A stretch of 64,000 bases of DNA, taken from NCBI RefSeq assembly GCF_007000325.2, contig NZ_CP117267.1:3223501-3287500 (forward strand), in the 5' to 3' direction. Position 1 is the stretch's first letter. The number at the start of each line of letters is the position of its first letter. A program made the position numbers and the translations under genes. The stretch is from Rhizobium rhododendri. Its GTDB lineage: Bacteria > Pseudomonadota > Alphaproteobacteria > Rhizobiales > Rhizobiaceae. Positions 40,875 through 49,313 of this stretch are shown piece after piece. The notes under the pieces were generated by a model. The model had not been told where the DNA came from. It ran no database searches and worked only from the letters and a program-made list of their open reading frames with translations.

Positions 40875-40904
40875 CATATAAAGAAGTCTTTATGTCTTTA
40901 TATG
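40875..40904. promoter_or_regulatory. nested inverted repeats upstream of ahcY, candidate operator
   Basis: An outer 10-bp perfect inverted repeat, CATATAAAGA (40875-40884) and TCTTTATATG (40895-40904), encloses an inner 7-bp perfect pair, ATAAAGA (40878-40884) and TCTTTAT (40887-40893). The AT-rich element lies 130 bp before the ahcY ATG. There is no GC-rich stem or T-run, so it is more like an operator than a terminator for ptsH. An SAH-responsive regulator (such as ArsR-family SahR) is one possibility. Confidence 0.6.
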
Positions 40905-40913
40905 ATTTACGGT

Positions 40914-41189
40914 TTACATTTCCTCGCCAAATTTGTTGGCAATCAGGGCATCCAGGGCGTTAAGCGCTTCTTCCGCCTGGTTTCCGCTGGCGGTGACCAG
41001 CACGCTGCAGCCTGGGCTTGCAGCAAGCATCATAAGGCCCATGATCGAATTCCCCCCCACGGTAGTTCCATCCCTGGAGACCGTGATAGCGGCATCGAAG
41101 GCTTCGACGGTCTGGACGAATTTTGCCGAGGCGCGGGCATGCAGGCCACGTTTATTGATGATGAGCAGTTCGCGGGAATGCGATGTCAT
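40914..41189 (-). CDS. ptsH: HPr-like phosphocarrier protein
   Basis: 91 residues. GLHARAS at 15-21 gives the phospho-acceptor His17; the regulatory Ser48 lies in GNSIMGLMML (46-55), the target expected for HPr kinase, whose gene is nearby. In alphaproteobacteria this HPr is part of a regulatory PTS without sugar permeases, receiving phosphate from a PtsP/EI encoded elsewhere. 19 nt after the EIIA gene. Confidence 0.95.
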   Translation of the reverse strand: MTSHSRELLIINKRGLHARASAKFVQTVEAFDAAITVSRDGTTVGGNSIMGLMMLAASPGCSVLVTASGNQAEEALNALDALIANKFGEEM

Positions 41190-41208
41190 GGGCGAGATAG
41201 CCGTTCCG

Positions 41209-41610
41209 TCACTTGCCGCTCAAGACGCGGCTGGCCACATTGATATATTTCCGTCCGGCTTCCGATGCTTCGACCAGCGCCTTTTCCATATTGTTTTCGC
41301 CGCGCACGCCAGCCAGTTTTATCAGCATCGGGAGGTTGACGCCGGCAATGACTTCCGTATGGCCGCTGTTCATCACCGAGATCGCCAGGTTGGAGGGCGT
41401 GCCGCCAAACATATCTGTGAGGATGATCACTCCGTGGCCGTCATCGGCACCGGCGACGGCCTGGATGATGTCCTGTCTCCGGCGATCCATATCGTCTTCC
41501 GGGCCGATGGAGACGGTTTCGATGAATTTCTGCGGACCAACGACATGCTCGACGGCATGACGAAACTCTTCAGCCAGCTTGCCATGTGTGACAAGCACAA
41601 GTCCGATCAT
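41209..41610 (-). CDS. PTS EIIA component of the mannose family (regulatory)
   Basis: 133 residues with the phospho-acceptor His9 in LVLVTHGKLAEEF (5-17) and the man-type EIIA fold (TDMFGGTPSNLA near 86-97). No EIIB, EIIC or EIID is encoded nearby, so it probably acts as a regulator rather than a transporter part. Lies between hprK and ptsH; a 154-bp gap precedes it. Confidence 0.92.
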   Translation of the reverse strand: MIGLVLVTHGKLAEEFRHAVEHVVGPQKFIETVSIGPEDDMDRRRQDIIQAVAGADDGHGVIILTDMFGGTPSNLAISVMNSGHTEVIAGVNLPMLIKLAGVRGENNMEKALVEASEAGRKYINVASRVLSGK

Positions 41611-41764
41611 GATATTACTGCTCCCATCGCATAAGCAAACAGGTGGCCCTTATCGCAACGCAGCAATCGCGTCCACCGGTGGGGGGACATCTTGGCCATG
41701 AAAAGCCGAAGTGCAAGCGTAAAATCAAGAGATTGGCCCTCATCCTTTGCTCGGGTTGCCGCCA
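41611..41764. promoter_or_regulatory. gap between hprK and the EIIA gene
   Basis: 154 bp with no credible gene; may hold a promoter for the EIIA-ptsH pair. No clear palindrome or terminator was recognised. Confidence 0.3.
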
Positions 41765-42211
41765 TCAGAAGCACTGCGGATGCATCGCCATGATGATGGC
41801 AAGCGGATTGATACTTGTTTTTGAAAGGTGGATCGCCGGCAAAACAATGCCCTCGGACACCTCGATCTCGGCACCTTCAGGCGGAAGCCTTTCGGCGGTC
41901 GCAAGGTCGACAGGCAAGACTGCGAAATGCATCTGGTTGGAAAGGACGCTGCCGATCCGCAGGATCCCGGTGCCGCGGATCTCGATGAGCCCTGCGATGG
42001 ACGGTGGACATTCAGCAACGACGCTGCCGTCGCGACGCGAGACAAGCACGCGATCGTCAGCTACCAGCGCCGACGACAGCCCCAACTGTCTGGCCGATGC
42101 GAGACAGGCAAAGGCGAGGGCCGATTTTCCGATGCCGGAGGGTCCGAGAAAGAGCAGCCCGGTCGCGCCGACCACGATAGCGGTGGCATGGATGTTGACC
42201 GCTACCTGCAT
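41765..42211 (-). CDS. hprK: short alphaproteobacterial HPr kinase/phosphorylase
   Basis: 148 residues, less than half the Firmicutes enzyme: only the kinase domain is present, with P-loop GPSGIGKS (23-30), ALVADDRV (48-55) and EIRGTGI (77-83). It phosphorylates the regulatory Ser of HPr, coupling carbon or energy state to the adjacent ChvG/ChvI system. Its ATG shares an A with the chvG stop, so the two are coupled. Confidence 0.94.
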   Translation of the reverse strand: MQVAVNIHATAIVVGATGLLFLGPSGIGKSALAFACLASARQLGLSSALVADDRVLVSRRDGSVVAECPPSIAGLIEIRGTGILRIGSVLSNQMHFAVLPVDLATAERLPPEGAEIEVSEGIVLPAIHLSKTSINPLAIIMAMHPQCF

Positions 42212-43986
42212 CAGACGCTGGCCTCGGCGGGGAGGGACAGGATAAAGCGAGCGCCGCGCGATTTTCCGGTGTCGGCATCGATGATGTTTTCCGCCCTCAG
42301 CGAACCGCTGTGCGCCTCGGCAATCTGCCGGCTGATCGACAGGCCGAGCCCGGAATTCTGTCCAAATCCTTCGGCTTCAGGTCTGTCTGTGTAGAAACGC
42401 TCGAAAATCCTGTCGATGTCTTCCGCCTGGATGCCGGGACCGTTGTCTTCGATGTGCACCAGGCAACGTGTTCGCGTCCGTGACAGGCGCACGGCGATCT
42501 TGCCGCCGTCGGCTGGGACGAAGGACCTGGCATTTTCGATCAGGTTGGTGATGATCTGGCTGATGCGCAGTTCGTGGCCGTTGATGAGGAAGCGTGTTTT
42601 CGCGCCCGGCTTGCGGTCGACGACGTAGTCGATCTCCACGGCTTTCTTGCTGTGGCGTACCTGCTGCGACAGGTCGACCATGTCACGCAGCAGCACTTCC
42701 ATGTCGATCTGCTCGGCATCGCTGCGCGCCAGTTCGGCATCCAGCCGCGATGCGTCGGAGATGTCGCTGATCAGTCGATCGAGCCGCCGGACATCGTGCT
42801 GGATGACATCCATCAACCGCTTCTTGGAATCGTCGTTGCGCGCGAGCGGCAGCGTTTCGACGGCGCTGCGCAGGGATGTCAGCGGGTTCTTCAGTTCGTG
42901 GCTGACATCGGCCGCAAAGCTTTCGATGGCATCGATGCGATCATAGAGGGCAGTCGTCATTTCCCTGAGCGCAATCGACAGATTGCCGATTTCGTCCTGG
43001 CGAGCGGAAAAATCAGGGATTTCCTCACGCACTTTCGAGCCTCTTCGCACCCGGATGGCCGCAGCCGACAGCCGCCGCAGCGGATTGGCGATCGTCGATG
43101 ACAACAGCAGCGACAGCGCCACATTGACCAGCGTCGCGACGCCGAAGACGCGCATGATAGCCAGTCGTTCTGCGTGAACGATCTTGTCGATATCGCCGGC
43201 CTGGGTGGACAGAAGCAGGACGCCAAGCACGGCGCGGGCGCGCTGCACAGGGACGGCGACGGAAACGATCAGCTCGCCCTTTTCCGTGCTGCGGACAACT
43301 GCGCCCCGCACACCGGTGAGTGCGTTCATCACCTCGGGATAGATGGAACCGTCGCCGCCGGGGGCCTCCTTGTAGACCGGCAGGTTGGCCGGTTGCAGCA
43401 TTTTGTTGAGAAGTCCGCTGAACCAGTCCGACCAGCTCTGGACTTCGTCGTCGACCGGCGGCAGATCGTAACGCAATACTTGCCCGCGCGAATAGAGATG
43501 ACGCGAATCCAGCAGCAGGTTGGCATCGGCATCGAAAATGCGAGCCCGGGTGCGGGTCGGCGAAATAAGCCTCCGCAGCACCGGTGCTACCTTTTCCGGA
43601 TCGATCGGGAACTCCAGGTCATCGTCGTTGGGCGCCGGCGTGATGCTCTGGCCGGCCTGCAACTCGAGTAGCTTTTCCGGATCGATGGTGATCGAGTTGG
43701 TGTCGACCGAGGCGGATGCGGAGACTGCGCCGGCGATGATTTCGCCTTGCGTCAAGAGGCTTTCGACACGGGCATCGATCAGGCCCTCGCGAAACTGGTT
43801 GAGATAGAGAATGCCGCCAACCAGCACGATGAGCGCCGCAAGGTTGAAGAACAGGATGCGGCGCGTGAGGCTGGAAAAAACGGCGTTGCCGAAAATGCGG
43901 CGGATCAGCGTGAACGGATGCGTCCAGCGGCTGCCGGCCTGTCCCTCCGCCTCTTCCGTATCCCTATGCTGCACAAGCTGTGCCAC
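42211..43986 (-). CDS. chvG: envelope-sensing histidine kinase ChvG (ExoS)
   Basis: 591 residues. TM1 about 45-67, a periplasmic sensor domain to about 270, TM2 about 275-297, HAMP, then HisKA with His363 in the VSHELKNPLT motif and a C-terminal HATPase (DNGPGI, GLGLSISRQIAEAH). ChvG/ExoS senses acid or envelope stress and phosphorylates ChvI, controlling exopolysaccharide, motility and, in plant-associated species, host entry. In relatives it is restrained by the periplasmic protein ExoR. Separated from chvI by 77 bp. Confidence 0.95.
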   Translation of the reverse strand: MAQLVQHRDTEEAEGQAGSRWTHPFTLIRRIFGNAVFSSLTRRILFFNLAALIVLVGGILYLNQFREGLIDARVESLLTQGEIIAGAVSASASVDTNSITIDPEKLLELQAGQSITPAPNDDDLEFPIDPEKVAPVLRRLISPTRTRARIFDADANLLLDSRHLYSRGQVLRYDLPPVDDEVQSWSDWFSGLLNKMLQPANLPVYKEAPGGDGSIYPEVMNALTGVRGAVVRSTEKGELIVSVAVPVQRARAVLGVLLLSTQAGDIDKIVHAERLAIMRVFGVATLVNVALSLLLSSTIANPLRRLSAAAIRVRRGSKVREEIPDFSARQDEIGNLSIALREMTTALYDRIDAIESFAADVSHELKNPLTSLRSAVETLPLARNDDSKKRLMDVIQHDVRRLDRLISDISDASRLDAELARSDAEQIDMEVLLRDMVDLSQQVRHSKKAVEIDYVVDRKPGAKTRFLINGHELRISQIITNLIENARSFVPADGGKIAVRLSRTRTRCLVHIEDNGPGIQAEDIDRIFERFYTDRPEAEGFGQNSGLGLSISRQIAEAHSGSLRAENIIDADTGKSRGARFILSLPAEASV

Positions 43987-44063
43987 GCCGCGGCCCTTTC
44001 GAAGGGCGTGGCCGGTATTTCCGCCAGCTCACCCCATACGTATCCGCCATCGAAGCTTCAGCC

Positions 44064-44798
44064 TCAGGCAGCTTCGCGGAAGCGATATCCGACTCCGTAG
44101 AGCGTTTCAATCATATCGAAATCCGTATCGACCATCTTGAATTTCTTGCGCAGCCGCTTGATGTGGCTGTCGATCGTCCGGTCGTCGACATAGACCTGTT
44201 CGTCATAGGCAGCATCCATCAGTGCATCGCGACTTTTGACCACGCCGGGCCGCTGTGCAAGCGAGTGCAGGATCAAGAATTCCGTCACGGTCAGCGTGAC
44301 CGGTTCACCCTTCCAGGTGCAGGTATGGCGTTCCTGGTCCATGACCAGCTGGCCGCGCTCGAGCGAGCGCGCCTGCAGCACGGCGCCGGCCTTCGGTGTG
44401 CCACCGCTATTACCGGCTGTCGCCGAAGCTTCGCGGTTGGAGGCGCGACGCAGGACCGCCTTGACGCGTTCCACGAGCAAGCGCTGCGAGAAAGGCTTGG
44501 TGATGAAGTCATCGGCGCCCATCTTCAACCCGAACAACTCATCGATTTCCTCGTCTTTCGAGGTGAGGAAGATGACCGGGATGTCGGATTTCTGACGAAG
44601 GCGACGAAGAAGCTCCATGCCGTCCATGCGCGGCATCTTGATATCGAAGATCGCCAGCTGCGGCGGCCGCGCCAGAAGCCCGTCAAGAGCGGAAGCCCCG
44701 TCCGTGTAGGTCTCGACCTTGTATCCTTCGGCTTCCAGAGCGATGGAGACCGAGGTGAGGATATTGCGGTCGTCGTCTACGAGCGCGATTGTCAGCAT
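44064..44798 (-). CDS. chvI: response regulator ChvI
   Basis: OmpR-family regulator paired with ChvG. From ATG 44798 it has 244 residues and the phospho-acceptor is Asp52 ([10 protein letters not shown]), the number known for S. meliloti ChvI; an ATG six codons earlier (44816) is also preceded by GGAG and cannot be excluded. The receiver ends around residue 120, and the winged-helix DNA-binding domain (about 145-240) carries [15 protein letters not shown]. Divergent from pckA, with which it shares a 347-bp regulatory region. Confidence 0.95.
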   Translation of the reverse strand: MLTIALVDDDRNILTSVSIALEAEGYKVETYTDGASALDGLLARPPQLAIFDIKMPRMDGMELLRRLRQKSDIPVIFLTSKDEEIDELFGLKMGADDFITKPFSQRLLVERVKAVLRRASNREASATAGNSGGTPKAGAVLQARSLERGQLVMDQERHTCTWKGEPVTLTVTEFLILHSLAQRPGVVKSRDALMDAAYDEQVYVDDRTIDSHIKRLRKKFKMVDTDFDMIETLYGVGYRFREAA

Positions 44799-45145
44799 GC
44801 TGTTGGTCTCCGTCATCTAAGCGCATCTCCCGGAATTGGACCCCGACCCAGGCGGTCTGCCGAATTGATCGGCCTCAACCAGGCGCGCTTATGGAGGATA
44901 AAGGTGGAACAAATTGTGGCAAAGATAAAGGGTCGATATTTTCGAGGACATTCTCGGGTACCAAAAGTTGTGGCGATAAAATTACCAAACGACAAAATTC
45001 AAACGATTTAAATAATGTGACAGAAATTTAAATCGATTAAATATTTGAAAACATTGATCTTTTAAGATTTTTCTCTCTTGCGCCTCCAAGTTTTTGCTCT
45101 TAAGGCTGTCATCATTCAATGGCGATTGCCGGAACAGGGGATGAA
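44799..45145. promoter_or_regulatory. divergent regulatory region chvI / pckA
   Basis: About 350 bp, strikingly AT-rich from 44930 to 45080, without a gene. It contains the palindromic element at 45004-45043 and must hold the promoters of chvI (minus) and pckA (plus). Boxes were not fixed. Confidence 0.6.
45004..45043. promoter_or_regulatory. palindromic elements in the pckA promoter region, candidate LacI-family (PckR) operator
   Basis: CGATTTAAAT (45004-45013) and ATTTAAATCG (45026-45035) form a perfect 10-bp inverted repeat with a 12-bp spacer. The right arm is itself part of a quasi-palindrome, ATTTAAATC|GATTAAATA, centred on the CG at 45034/45035, the layout of LacI-family operators. 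PckR, a LacI-family protein, is known to control pckA in S. meliloti. Confidence 0.5.
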
Positions 45146-46762
45146 ATGGCGATGCAAGTTTTTGGAGACCACAACCCGGCAGTCGGTCTGGAAACAATCG
45201 GATTGGGCAGCGTCGCCAGCGTTCGATACAATCTGCCCGAAGCGCAGCTTTACGAAGAGGCGATTCGACGCGGCGAGGCCGAATTGACCGCCCACGGTGC
45301 GCTTCGTGCGCTGACAGGCCAGCACACCGGCCGTTCCCCAAAAGACAAGTTCGTGGTCCGCGACGAAACCACGGAGGACCAGATATGGTGGGACAACAAC
45401 AAGCCCATGTCGCCGGCGCACTTTGCGCAATTGCACCAGGACATGCTTGCCCACGCCGGCGGGTTGTCCCTGTTCGTGCAGGACCTGGTCGGCGGTGCCG
45501 ATGTCGACTACGCGCTGCCGTCGCGCGTGATCACGGAATTTGCCTGGCATTCGCTGTTCATTCGTAATCTGTTGATCCGGCCGGATAGGGCGACCTTGGC
45601 AAACTTCGTGCCCAGGCTGACGATCATCGACCTTCCCAGTTTTCGCGCAGATCCGGAACGCCATGGTTGCCGGACGGAAACCGTGATCGCCTGCGACTTC
45701 ACCAGGGGCCTGGTGCTGATCGGCGGCACGTCCTACGCTGGCGAAATGAAGAAGGCCGTCTTCACGGTGCTGAACTACCTCTTGCCGGCCCGCAACGTCA
45801 TGCCGATGCATTGCTCGGCAAATGTCGGTCCAGATGGAGACGCCGCTGTCTTCTTCGGGCTGTCGGGCACCGGCAAGACCACGTTATCTGCCGATCCCAG
45901 CCGTACGCTGATCGGCGATGACGAACATGGCTGGGGCGAAAATGGTATCTTCAATTTCGAAGGCGGCTGCTACGCCAAGACCATCCGATTGTCGGCAGAA
46001 GCAGAGCCTGAGATTTACGACACTACGCGCAGGTTTGGCACGGTTCTGGAAAATGTCGTGCTCGATGCAGAGGGCGTGCCCGACCTCGACGATGGCTCGC
46101 TGACGGAAAATACCCGCAGTGCCTATCCGCTGCACTTCATTCCGAATGCCTCGGAAAGCGGCATGACCGGCCACCCACAGACGATTATCATGCTAACCGC
46201 CGACGCATTTGGCGTCATGCCTCCGATTGCCCGGCTGACACCCGACCAGGCCATGTATCATTTCCTGTCCGGCTACACCGCCAAGGTCGCAGGAACCGAA
46301 AAGGGCGTCACCGAGCCGGAAGCTACTTTCTCGACCTGTTTTGGCGCCCCGTTCATGCCACGTCATCCGGCCGAATACGGCAATCTCCTGAAAGAGCTGA
46401 TTGGCCGTCATGGCGTCGACTGCTGGTTGGTCAACACCGGCTGGACAGGTGGCGCCTATGGCACCGGCCGCCGCATGCCCATCAAGGCAACACGGGCACT
46501 GCTCGCTGCCGCACTGAAGGGCGACCTGGACAAGGCGGAGTTCCGCATCGATCCGAACTTCGGTTTTGCCGTGCCGGTTTCGGTCGCGGGCGTAGATGGC
46601 AATATCCTCGATCCGCGCTCCACCTGGGCCGATCCTGCAGCCTACGATGCCCAGGCCAGCAAGCTCGTGCAGATGTTCGTTACCAACTTCACGAAGTTCG
46701 AGCAACATGTCGATGGGGGAGTGCGCGACGCAGCACCGGGCATGCGGGTTGCCGCCGAATAG
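45146..46762 (+). CDS. pckA: phosphoenolpyruvate carboxykinase (ATP) PckA
   Basis: First committed gluconeogenic step from the TCA cycle, oxaloacetate + ATP -> PEP + CO2 + ADP. 538 residues from ATG 45146, preceded by AGGGG 5 nt upstream; an ATG at 45119 lacks a Shine-Dalgarno sequence, and ATG 45152 would also fit. Kinase-1a P-loop GLSGTGKT at 238-245; [13 protein letters not shown] near 59-71. Divergent from chvI, as in S. meliloti. Followed by parS site 4 and a terminator. Confidence 0.97.
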   Translation: MAMQVFGDHNPAVGLETIGLGSVASVRYNLPEAQLYEEAIRRGEAELTAHGALRALTGQHTGRSPKDKFVVRDETTEDQIWWDNNKPMSPAHFAQLHQDMLAHAGGLSLFVQDLVGGADVDYALPSRVITEFAWHSLFIRNLLIRPDRATLANFVPRLTIIDLPSFRADPERHGCRTETVIACDFTRGLVLIGGTSYAGEMKKAVFTVLNYLLPARNVMPMHCSANVGPDGDAAVFFGLSGTGKTTLSADPSRTLIGDDEHGWGENGIFNFEGGCYAKTIRLSAEAEPEIYDTTRRFGTVLENVVLDAEGVPDLDDGSLTENTRSAYPLHFIPNASESGMTGHPQTIIMLTADAFGVMPPIARLTPDQAMYHFLSGYTAKVAGTEKGVTEPEATFSTCFGAPFMPRHPAEYGNLLKELIGRHGVDCWLVNTGWTGGAYGTGRRMPIKATRALLAAALKGDLDKAEFRIDPNFGFAVPVSVAGVDGNILDPRSTWADPAAYDAQASKLVQMFVTNFTKFEQHVDGGVRDAAPGMRVAAE

Positions 46763-46776
46763 GCATCCGTATTTGG

Positions 46777-46792
46777 TGATTCACGTGAAACC
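46777..46792. promoter_or_regulatory. parS site 4 (variant containing GANTC, after pckA)
   Basis: TGATTCACGTGAAACC carries the same one-base variant (GATTC) as sites 2 and 3. It lies 15 bp after the pckA stop codon, about 41 kb right of the oriC region, and its right arm is the start of the pckA terminator stem. Confidence 0.85.
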
Positions 46793-46821
46793 CGGCGGTC
46801 TTTCCGCCGGGTTTAGCTTTT
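46788..46821 (+). terminator. intrinsic terminator of pckA overlapping parS site 4
   Basis: An 11-bp perfect stem AAACCCGGCGG (46788-46798) / CCGCCGGGTTT (46804-46814) with a 5-nt loop, then AGCTTTT. The first 4 nt belong to parS site 4. Confidence 0.88.
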
Positions 46822-46880
46822 GCGCGCTCCCCTGTTTTCAAGCGTCCGGCAATATGGGATAGACGGGCCTGGAGAGACCA

Positions 46881-47318
46881 ATGGCCAGCGACGCACTTTA
46901 CATCAACGACCGGATCACCATCGCCGGCTGGGAACTGACGGAACAGTTCGTTCTTGCCGGTGGTCCCGGGGGCCAGAACGTCAACAAGGTGTCGACTGCT
47001 GTTCAGCTGTTCTTCACCCTCGTCAACTCGCCGTCGCTGAGTGAACGTGTCAAAGCCAATGCCATCAAGCTGGCTGGCCGGCGGCTGTCGAAGGACGGCG
47101 TGCTGATGATCGAGGCAAGCCGTTTCCGAAGCCAGGACCGTAACCGGGAGGATGCCCGCGACCGCCTGAAGGAACTGATCCTCGAGGCGGCGTTGCCGCC
47201 TCCGCCGCCCCGTCGTAAGACCCGGCCTACCAAGGGATCCGTCGAACGCCGGTTGAAGGCGAAGTCCGGGCGCTCCGAGGTAAAGAAATTGCGCGGAAAA
47301 TCCGACGGCAGCGATTGA
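46881..47318 (+). CDS. arfB: alternative ribosome-rescue factor / peptidyl-tRNA hydrolase ArfB (YaeJ)
   Basis: 145 residues with the catalytic GGQ in GGPGGQNVNK (27-36) and a basic C-terminal tail (about 110-145, rich in Arg and Lys) that enters the mRNA channel of stalled ribosomes. This set-up, RF-like GGQ but no codon-recognition domain, defines ArfB rather than a class I release factor. A GAGAGA stretch lies upstream of the ATG. Followed by alkB after 61 nt. Confidence 0.94.
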   Translation: MASDALYINDRITIAGWELTEQFVLAGGPGGQNVNKVSTAVQLFFTLVNSPSLSERVKANAIKLAGRRLSKDGVLMIEASRFRSQDRNREDARDRLKELILEAALPPPPPRRKTRPTKGSVERRLKAKSGRSEVKKLRGKSDGSD

Positions 47319-47379
47319 GCACTGTTTGTCGGCATTCGTCACCCCAAATCACTGTCAGGATGATCGCGGAGCACCGACC

Positions 47380-47988
47380 ATGATGCTGTCGAACGGAATT
47401 CGTCACCTGCCGGGTTATCTCGATCGCACTGCGCAGGAGGCGCTGGTCGAGCAGATCCGCGCGGTTGTCGCCGAGGCGCCGCTATTCGTTCCGGCCATGC
47501 CCGGCACCGGCAAGCCGATGTCGGTGCGCATGACAAACTGCGGCCCGCTTGGCTGGGTCACGGACAAGCAGCGGGGCTATCGGTATCAATCGACCCATCC
47601 GGGCACCGAGCGGCCATGGCCGGCAATCCCGGAGTCTCTGCTGGCGCTTTGGGTCGAGGTGGCCGGCTATGAAAAGCCGCCGGAAGCCTGCCTCGTCAAT
47701 TTTTACGACGACGACGCAAAGATGGGTCTTCATCAGGACAAGGACGAGCAGGATCTGGGCGCACCCGTCGTCTCCATCTCGCTCGGCAACAGCTGTCTCT
47801 TCCGCATCGGCGGGGCCTCCAGGACTGACAAGACATCGTCCATCAAGCTTGCCAGCGGCGATATCGTCGTGCTGGGAGGCGAAGGCAGGCTCTGCTTCCA
47901 CGGTGTCGACCGCATCTACCCGTCAACCTCGACGCTGCTCAGGAGCGGCGGTCGCATAAACCTCACATTAAGACGCGTGAAGCCATAG
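47380..47988 (+). CDS. alkB: AlkB-family 2-oxoglutarate/Fe(II) dioxygenase
   Basis: Oxidative demethylation of 1-methyladenine and 3-methylcytosine in DNA or RNA. 202 residues from ATG 47380 (ATG 47383 is equally possible; a longer frame from 47326 lacks support). Iron ligands His118 and Asp120 (HQD) and His174, and the 2-oxoglutarate-binding RxNxTxR at 192-198, are all present. NFYDDDAKMGLHQDKDEQD (107-125) is close to AlkB. No ada neighbour, so inducibility is unknown. Confidence 0.93.
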   Translation: MMLSNGIRHLPGYLDRTAQEALVEQIRAVVAEAPLFVPAMPGTGKPMSVRMTNCGPLGWVTDKQRGYRYQSTHPGTERPWPAIPESLLALWVEVAGYEKPPEACLVNFYDDDAKMGLHQDKDEQDLGAPVVSISLGNSCLFRIGGASRTDKTSSIKLASGDIVVLGGEGRLCFHGVDRIYPSTSTLLRSGGRINLTLRRVKP

Positions 47989-48014
47989 TTTGCAGGAAAC
48001 CCGGGGACCTCGAC

Positions 48015-49313
48015 ATGACTGACAGACATGCATTTGCGCGGGGACTCGCCGTGTATGTCGTGGTCTTAGGCCTGTATCTCGGTGTCCGACAACTTTTCCT
48101 TTTATGGACGTTAGACGCGCACGGCCTTTCCGAGGTTTCGCAGAAATTACCGTACTGGGATTTCACCAATCTCTGGGGCGGTGCCGTCTTGGCGCTCAGG
48201 GGACAGGTTGCCGATCTCTTCAATGTCGATATTTATAGGCATGACTTGAGGGCCTTGATATCACCGTTCATGCCGGACCAGGAATGGAGTTACCCGCCGT
48301 CCTTCCTGCTGTTGGGTCTGCCGCTTGCCGGTTTACCGCTGCTGCCCGCCTATCTCGTCTGGACATTTGCAACATTGTTGCTGCTGTTCGCCTCCCTGCA
48401 AATGCTCTCGCTTCCACTATGGGTGCGCCTTCTAGTCATCATATCTCCGGCCGCTGTGATGAACGTGATATTTGGTCAAAACGGCGCGCTAACCGCTGCC
48501 TTGCTGCTATCCGGACTGCTACTCGCGCCGTCTCGACCCGTCATTGCGGGCATTATCCTTGGTCTGCTGACAGTAAAACCACAGATAGGGCTATTGGTAC
48601 CGTTCTGCCTGCTGGCAAGCGGAAACTACCGCTCCATCGTCGCCGCAGCCGTGACCGCCTCGTTTCTGGCCGTGATGGCAGGTGCCGTATTCGGCTTGGA
48701 AAGCTGGGTGCTGTTTTTCACCAAGACGCGGCCGATGATGACCGCAATCCTCGAGGCGCCATACCCGCAAGGCTATCAAAGCAACGGTATGACGTCATTT
48801 CTGCTCTCCCGATCGCTGGGATTGGGGGTCGGCGCTGCCTATGCGGTCCAAGCCGTCTTTTCCGCTGCCAGCATCGCGGCGGCATGTTGGCTTTGGCGGC
48901 CACGCCTCCGCGTCGATCATGCCACGCGCGCCTGTCTCACGGCGGTTCTGGCGATCGTCGCCACCCCTTACGGGTATGTTTACGATGCAATACCGCTGAG
49001 CGCCGCGGCGGCGCTGTTCTTCTGCAAACGTCGGGAACCGACCATCTTGTTGGGGGTCGCCTGGTTTTACCCGCTGGTCAATCATATCCTCGTCCGGAGC
49101 CTGCCACTGATCGGCGTCCTCGTGCCGACGATTGTTGCCGCCTGGACATGCTGGAATATCTGGAGGGACGAACGCCGGATTGGCGATTGTCCGGACACCG
49201 CTAAAGTTTGCGGAGAGCCACCTGTTCGATCAGATGATCCTGACCCTTGCGCAGGATCAGGTCCGCCCGCGGCCGCGTCGGCAGGATATTCTGTCGCAGG
49301 TTCCGCAAATTGA
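48015..49313 (+). CDS. GT87-type (DUF2029) polyprenyl-phosphate-dependent glycosyltransferase-like membrane protein
   Basis: 432 residues as read, with about ten hydrophobic segments (first at 12-30) and a DFTNLW motif (49-54) in the first periplasmic loop that could supply the GT-C catalytic Asp. Related proteins are mannosyl/arabinosyl-type transferases, but specificity is unknown. Residues 396-432 are encoded antisense to the coaA 3' end and have a Ser/Gly/Ala/Pro-rich character unlike the rest, suggesting that an ancestral stop near the coaA end was lost. Confidence 0.75.
   Translation: MTDRHAFARGLAVYVVVLGLYLGVRQLFLLWTLDAHGLSEVSQKLPYWDFTNLWGGAVLALRGQVADLFNVDIYRHDLRALISPFMPDQEWSYPPSFLLLGLPLAGLPLLPAYLVWTFATLLLLFASLQMLSLPLWVRLLVIISPAAVMNVIFGQNGALTAALLLSGLLLAPSRPVIAGIILGLLTVKPQIGLLVPFCLLASGNYRSIVAAAVTASFLAVMAGAVFGLESWVLFFTKTRPMMTAILEAPYPQGYQSNGMTSFLLSRSLGLGVGAAYAVQAVFSAASIAAACWLWRPRLRVDHATRACLTAVLAIVATPYGYVYDAIPLSAAAALFFCKRREPTILLGVAWFYPLVNHILVRSLPLIGVLVPTIVAAWTCWNIWRDERRIGDCPDTAKVCGEPPVRSDDPDPCAGSGPPAAASAGYSVAGSAN

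Noticed and set aside
40746..40913. SAM/SAH riboswitch upstream of ahcY
   Set aside because: The strong symmetry is a short AT-rich palindrome, without the conserved stems and loops of known SAM or SAH riboswitches that I could recognise.
43980..45011. 343-residue plus-strand frame over chvI and the pckA upstream region
   Set aside because: Antisense to chvI; the non-antisense part is AT-rich promoter DNA.
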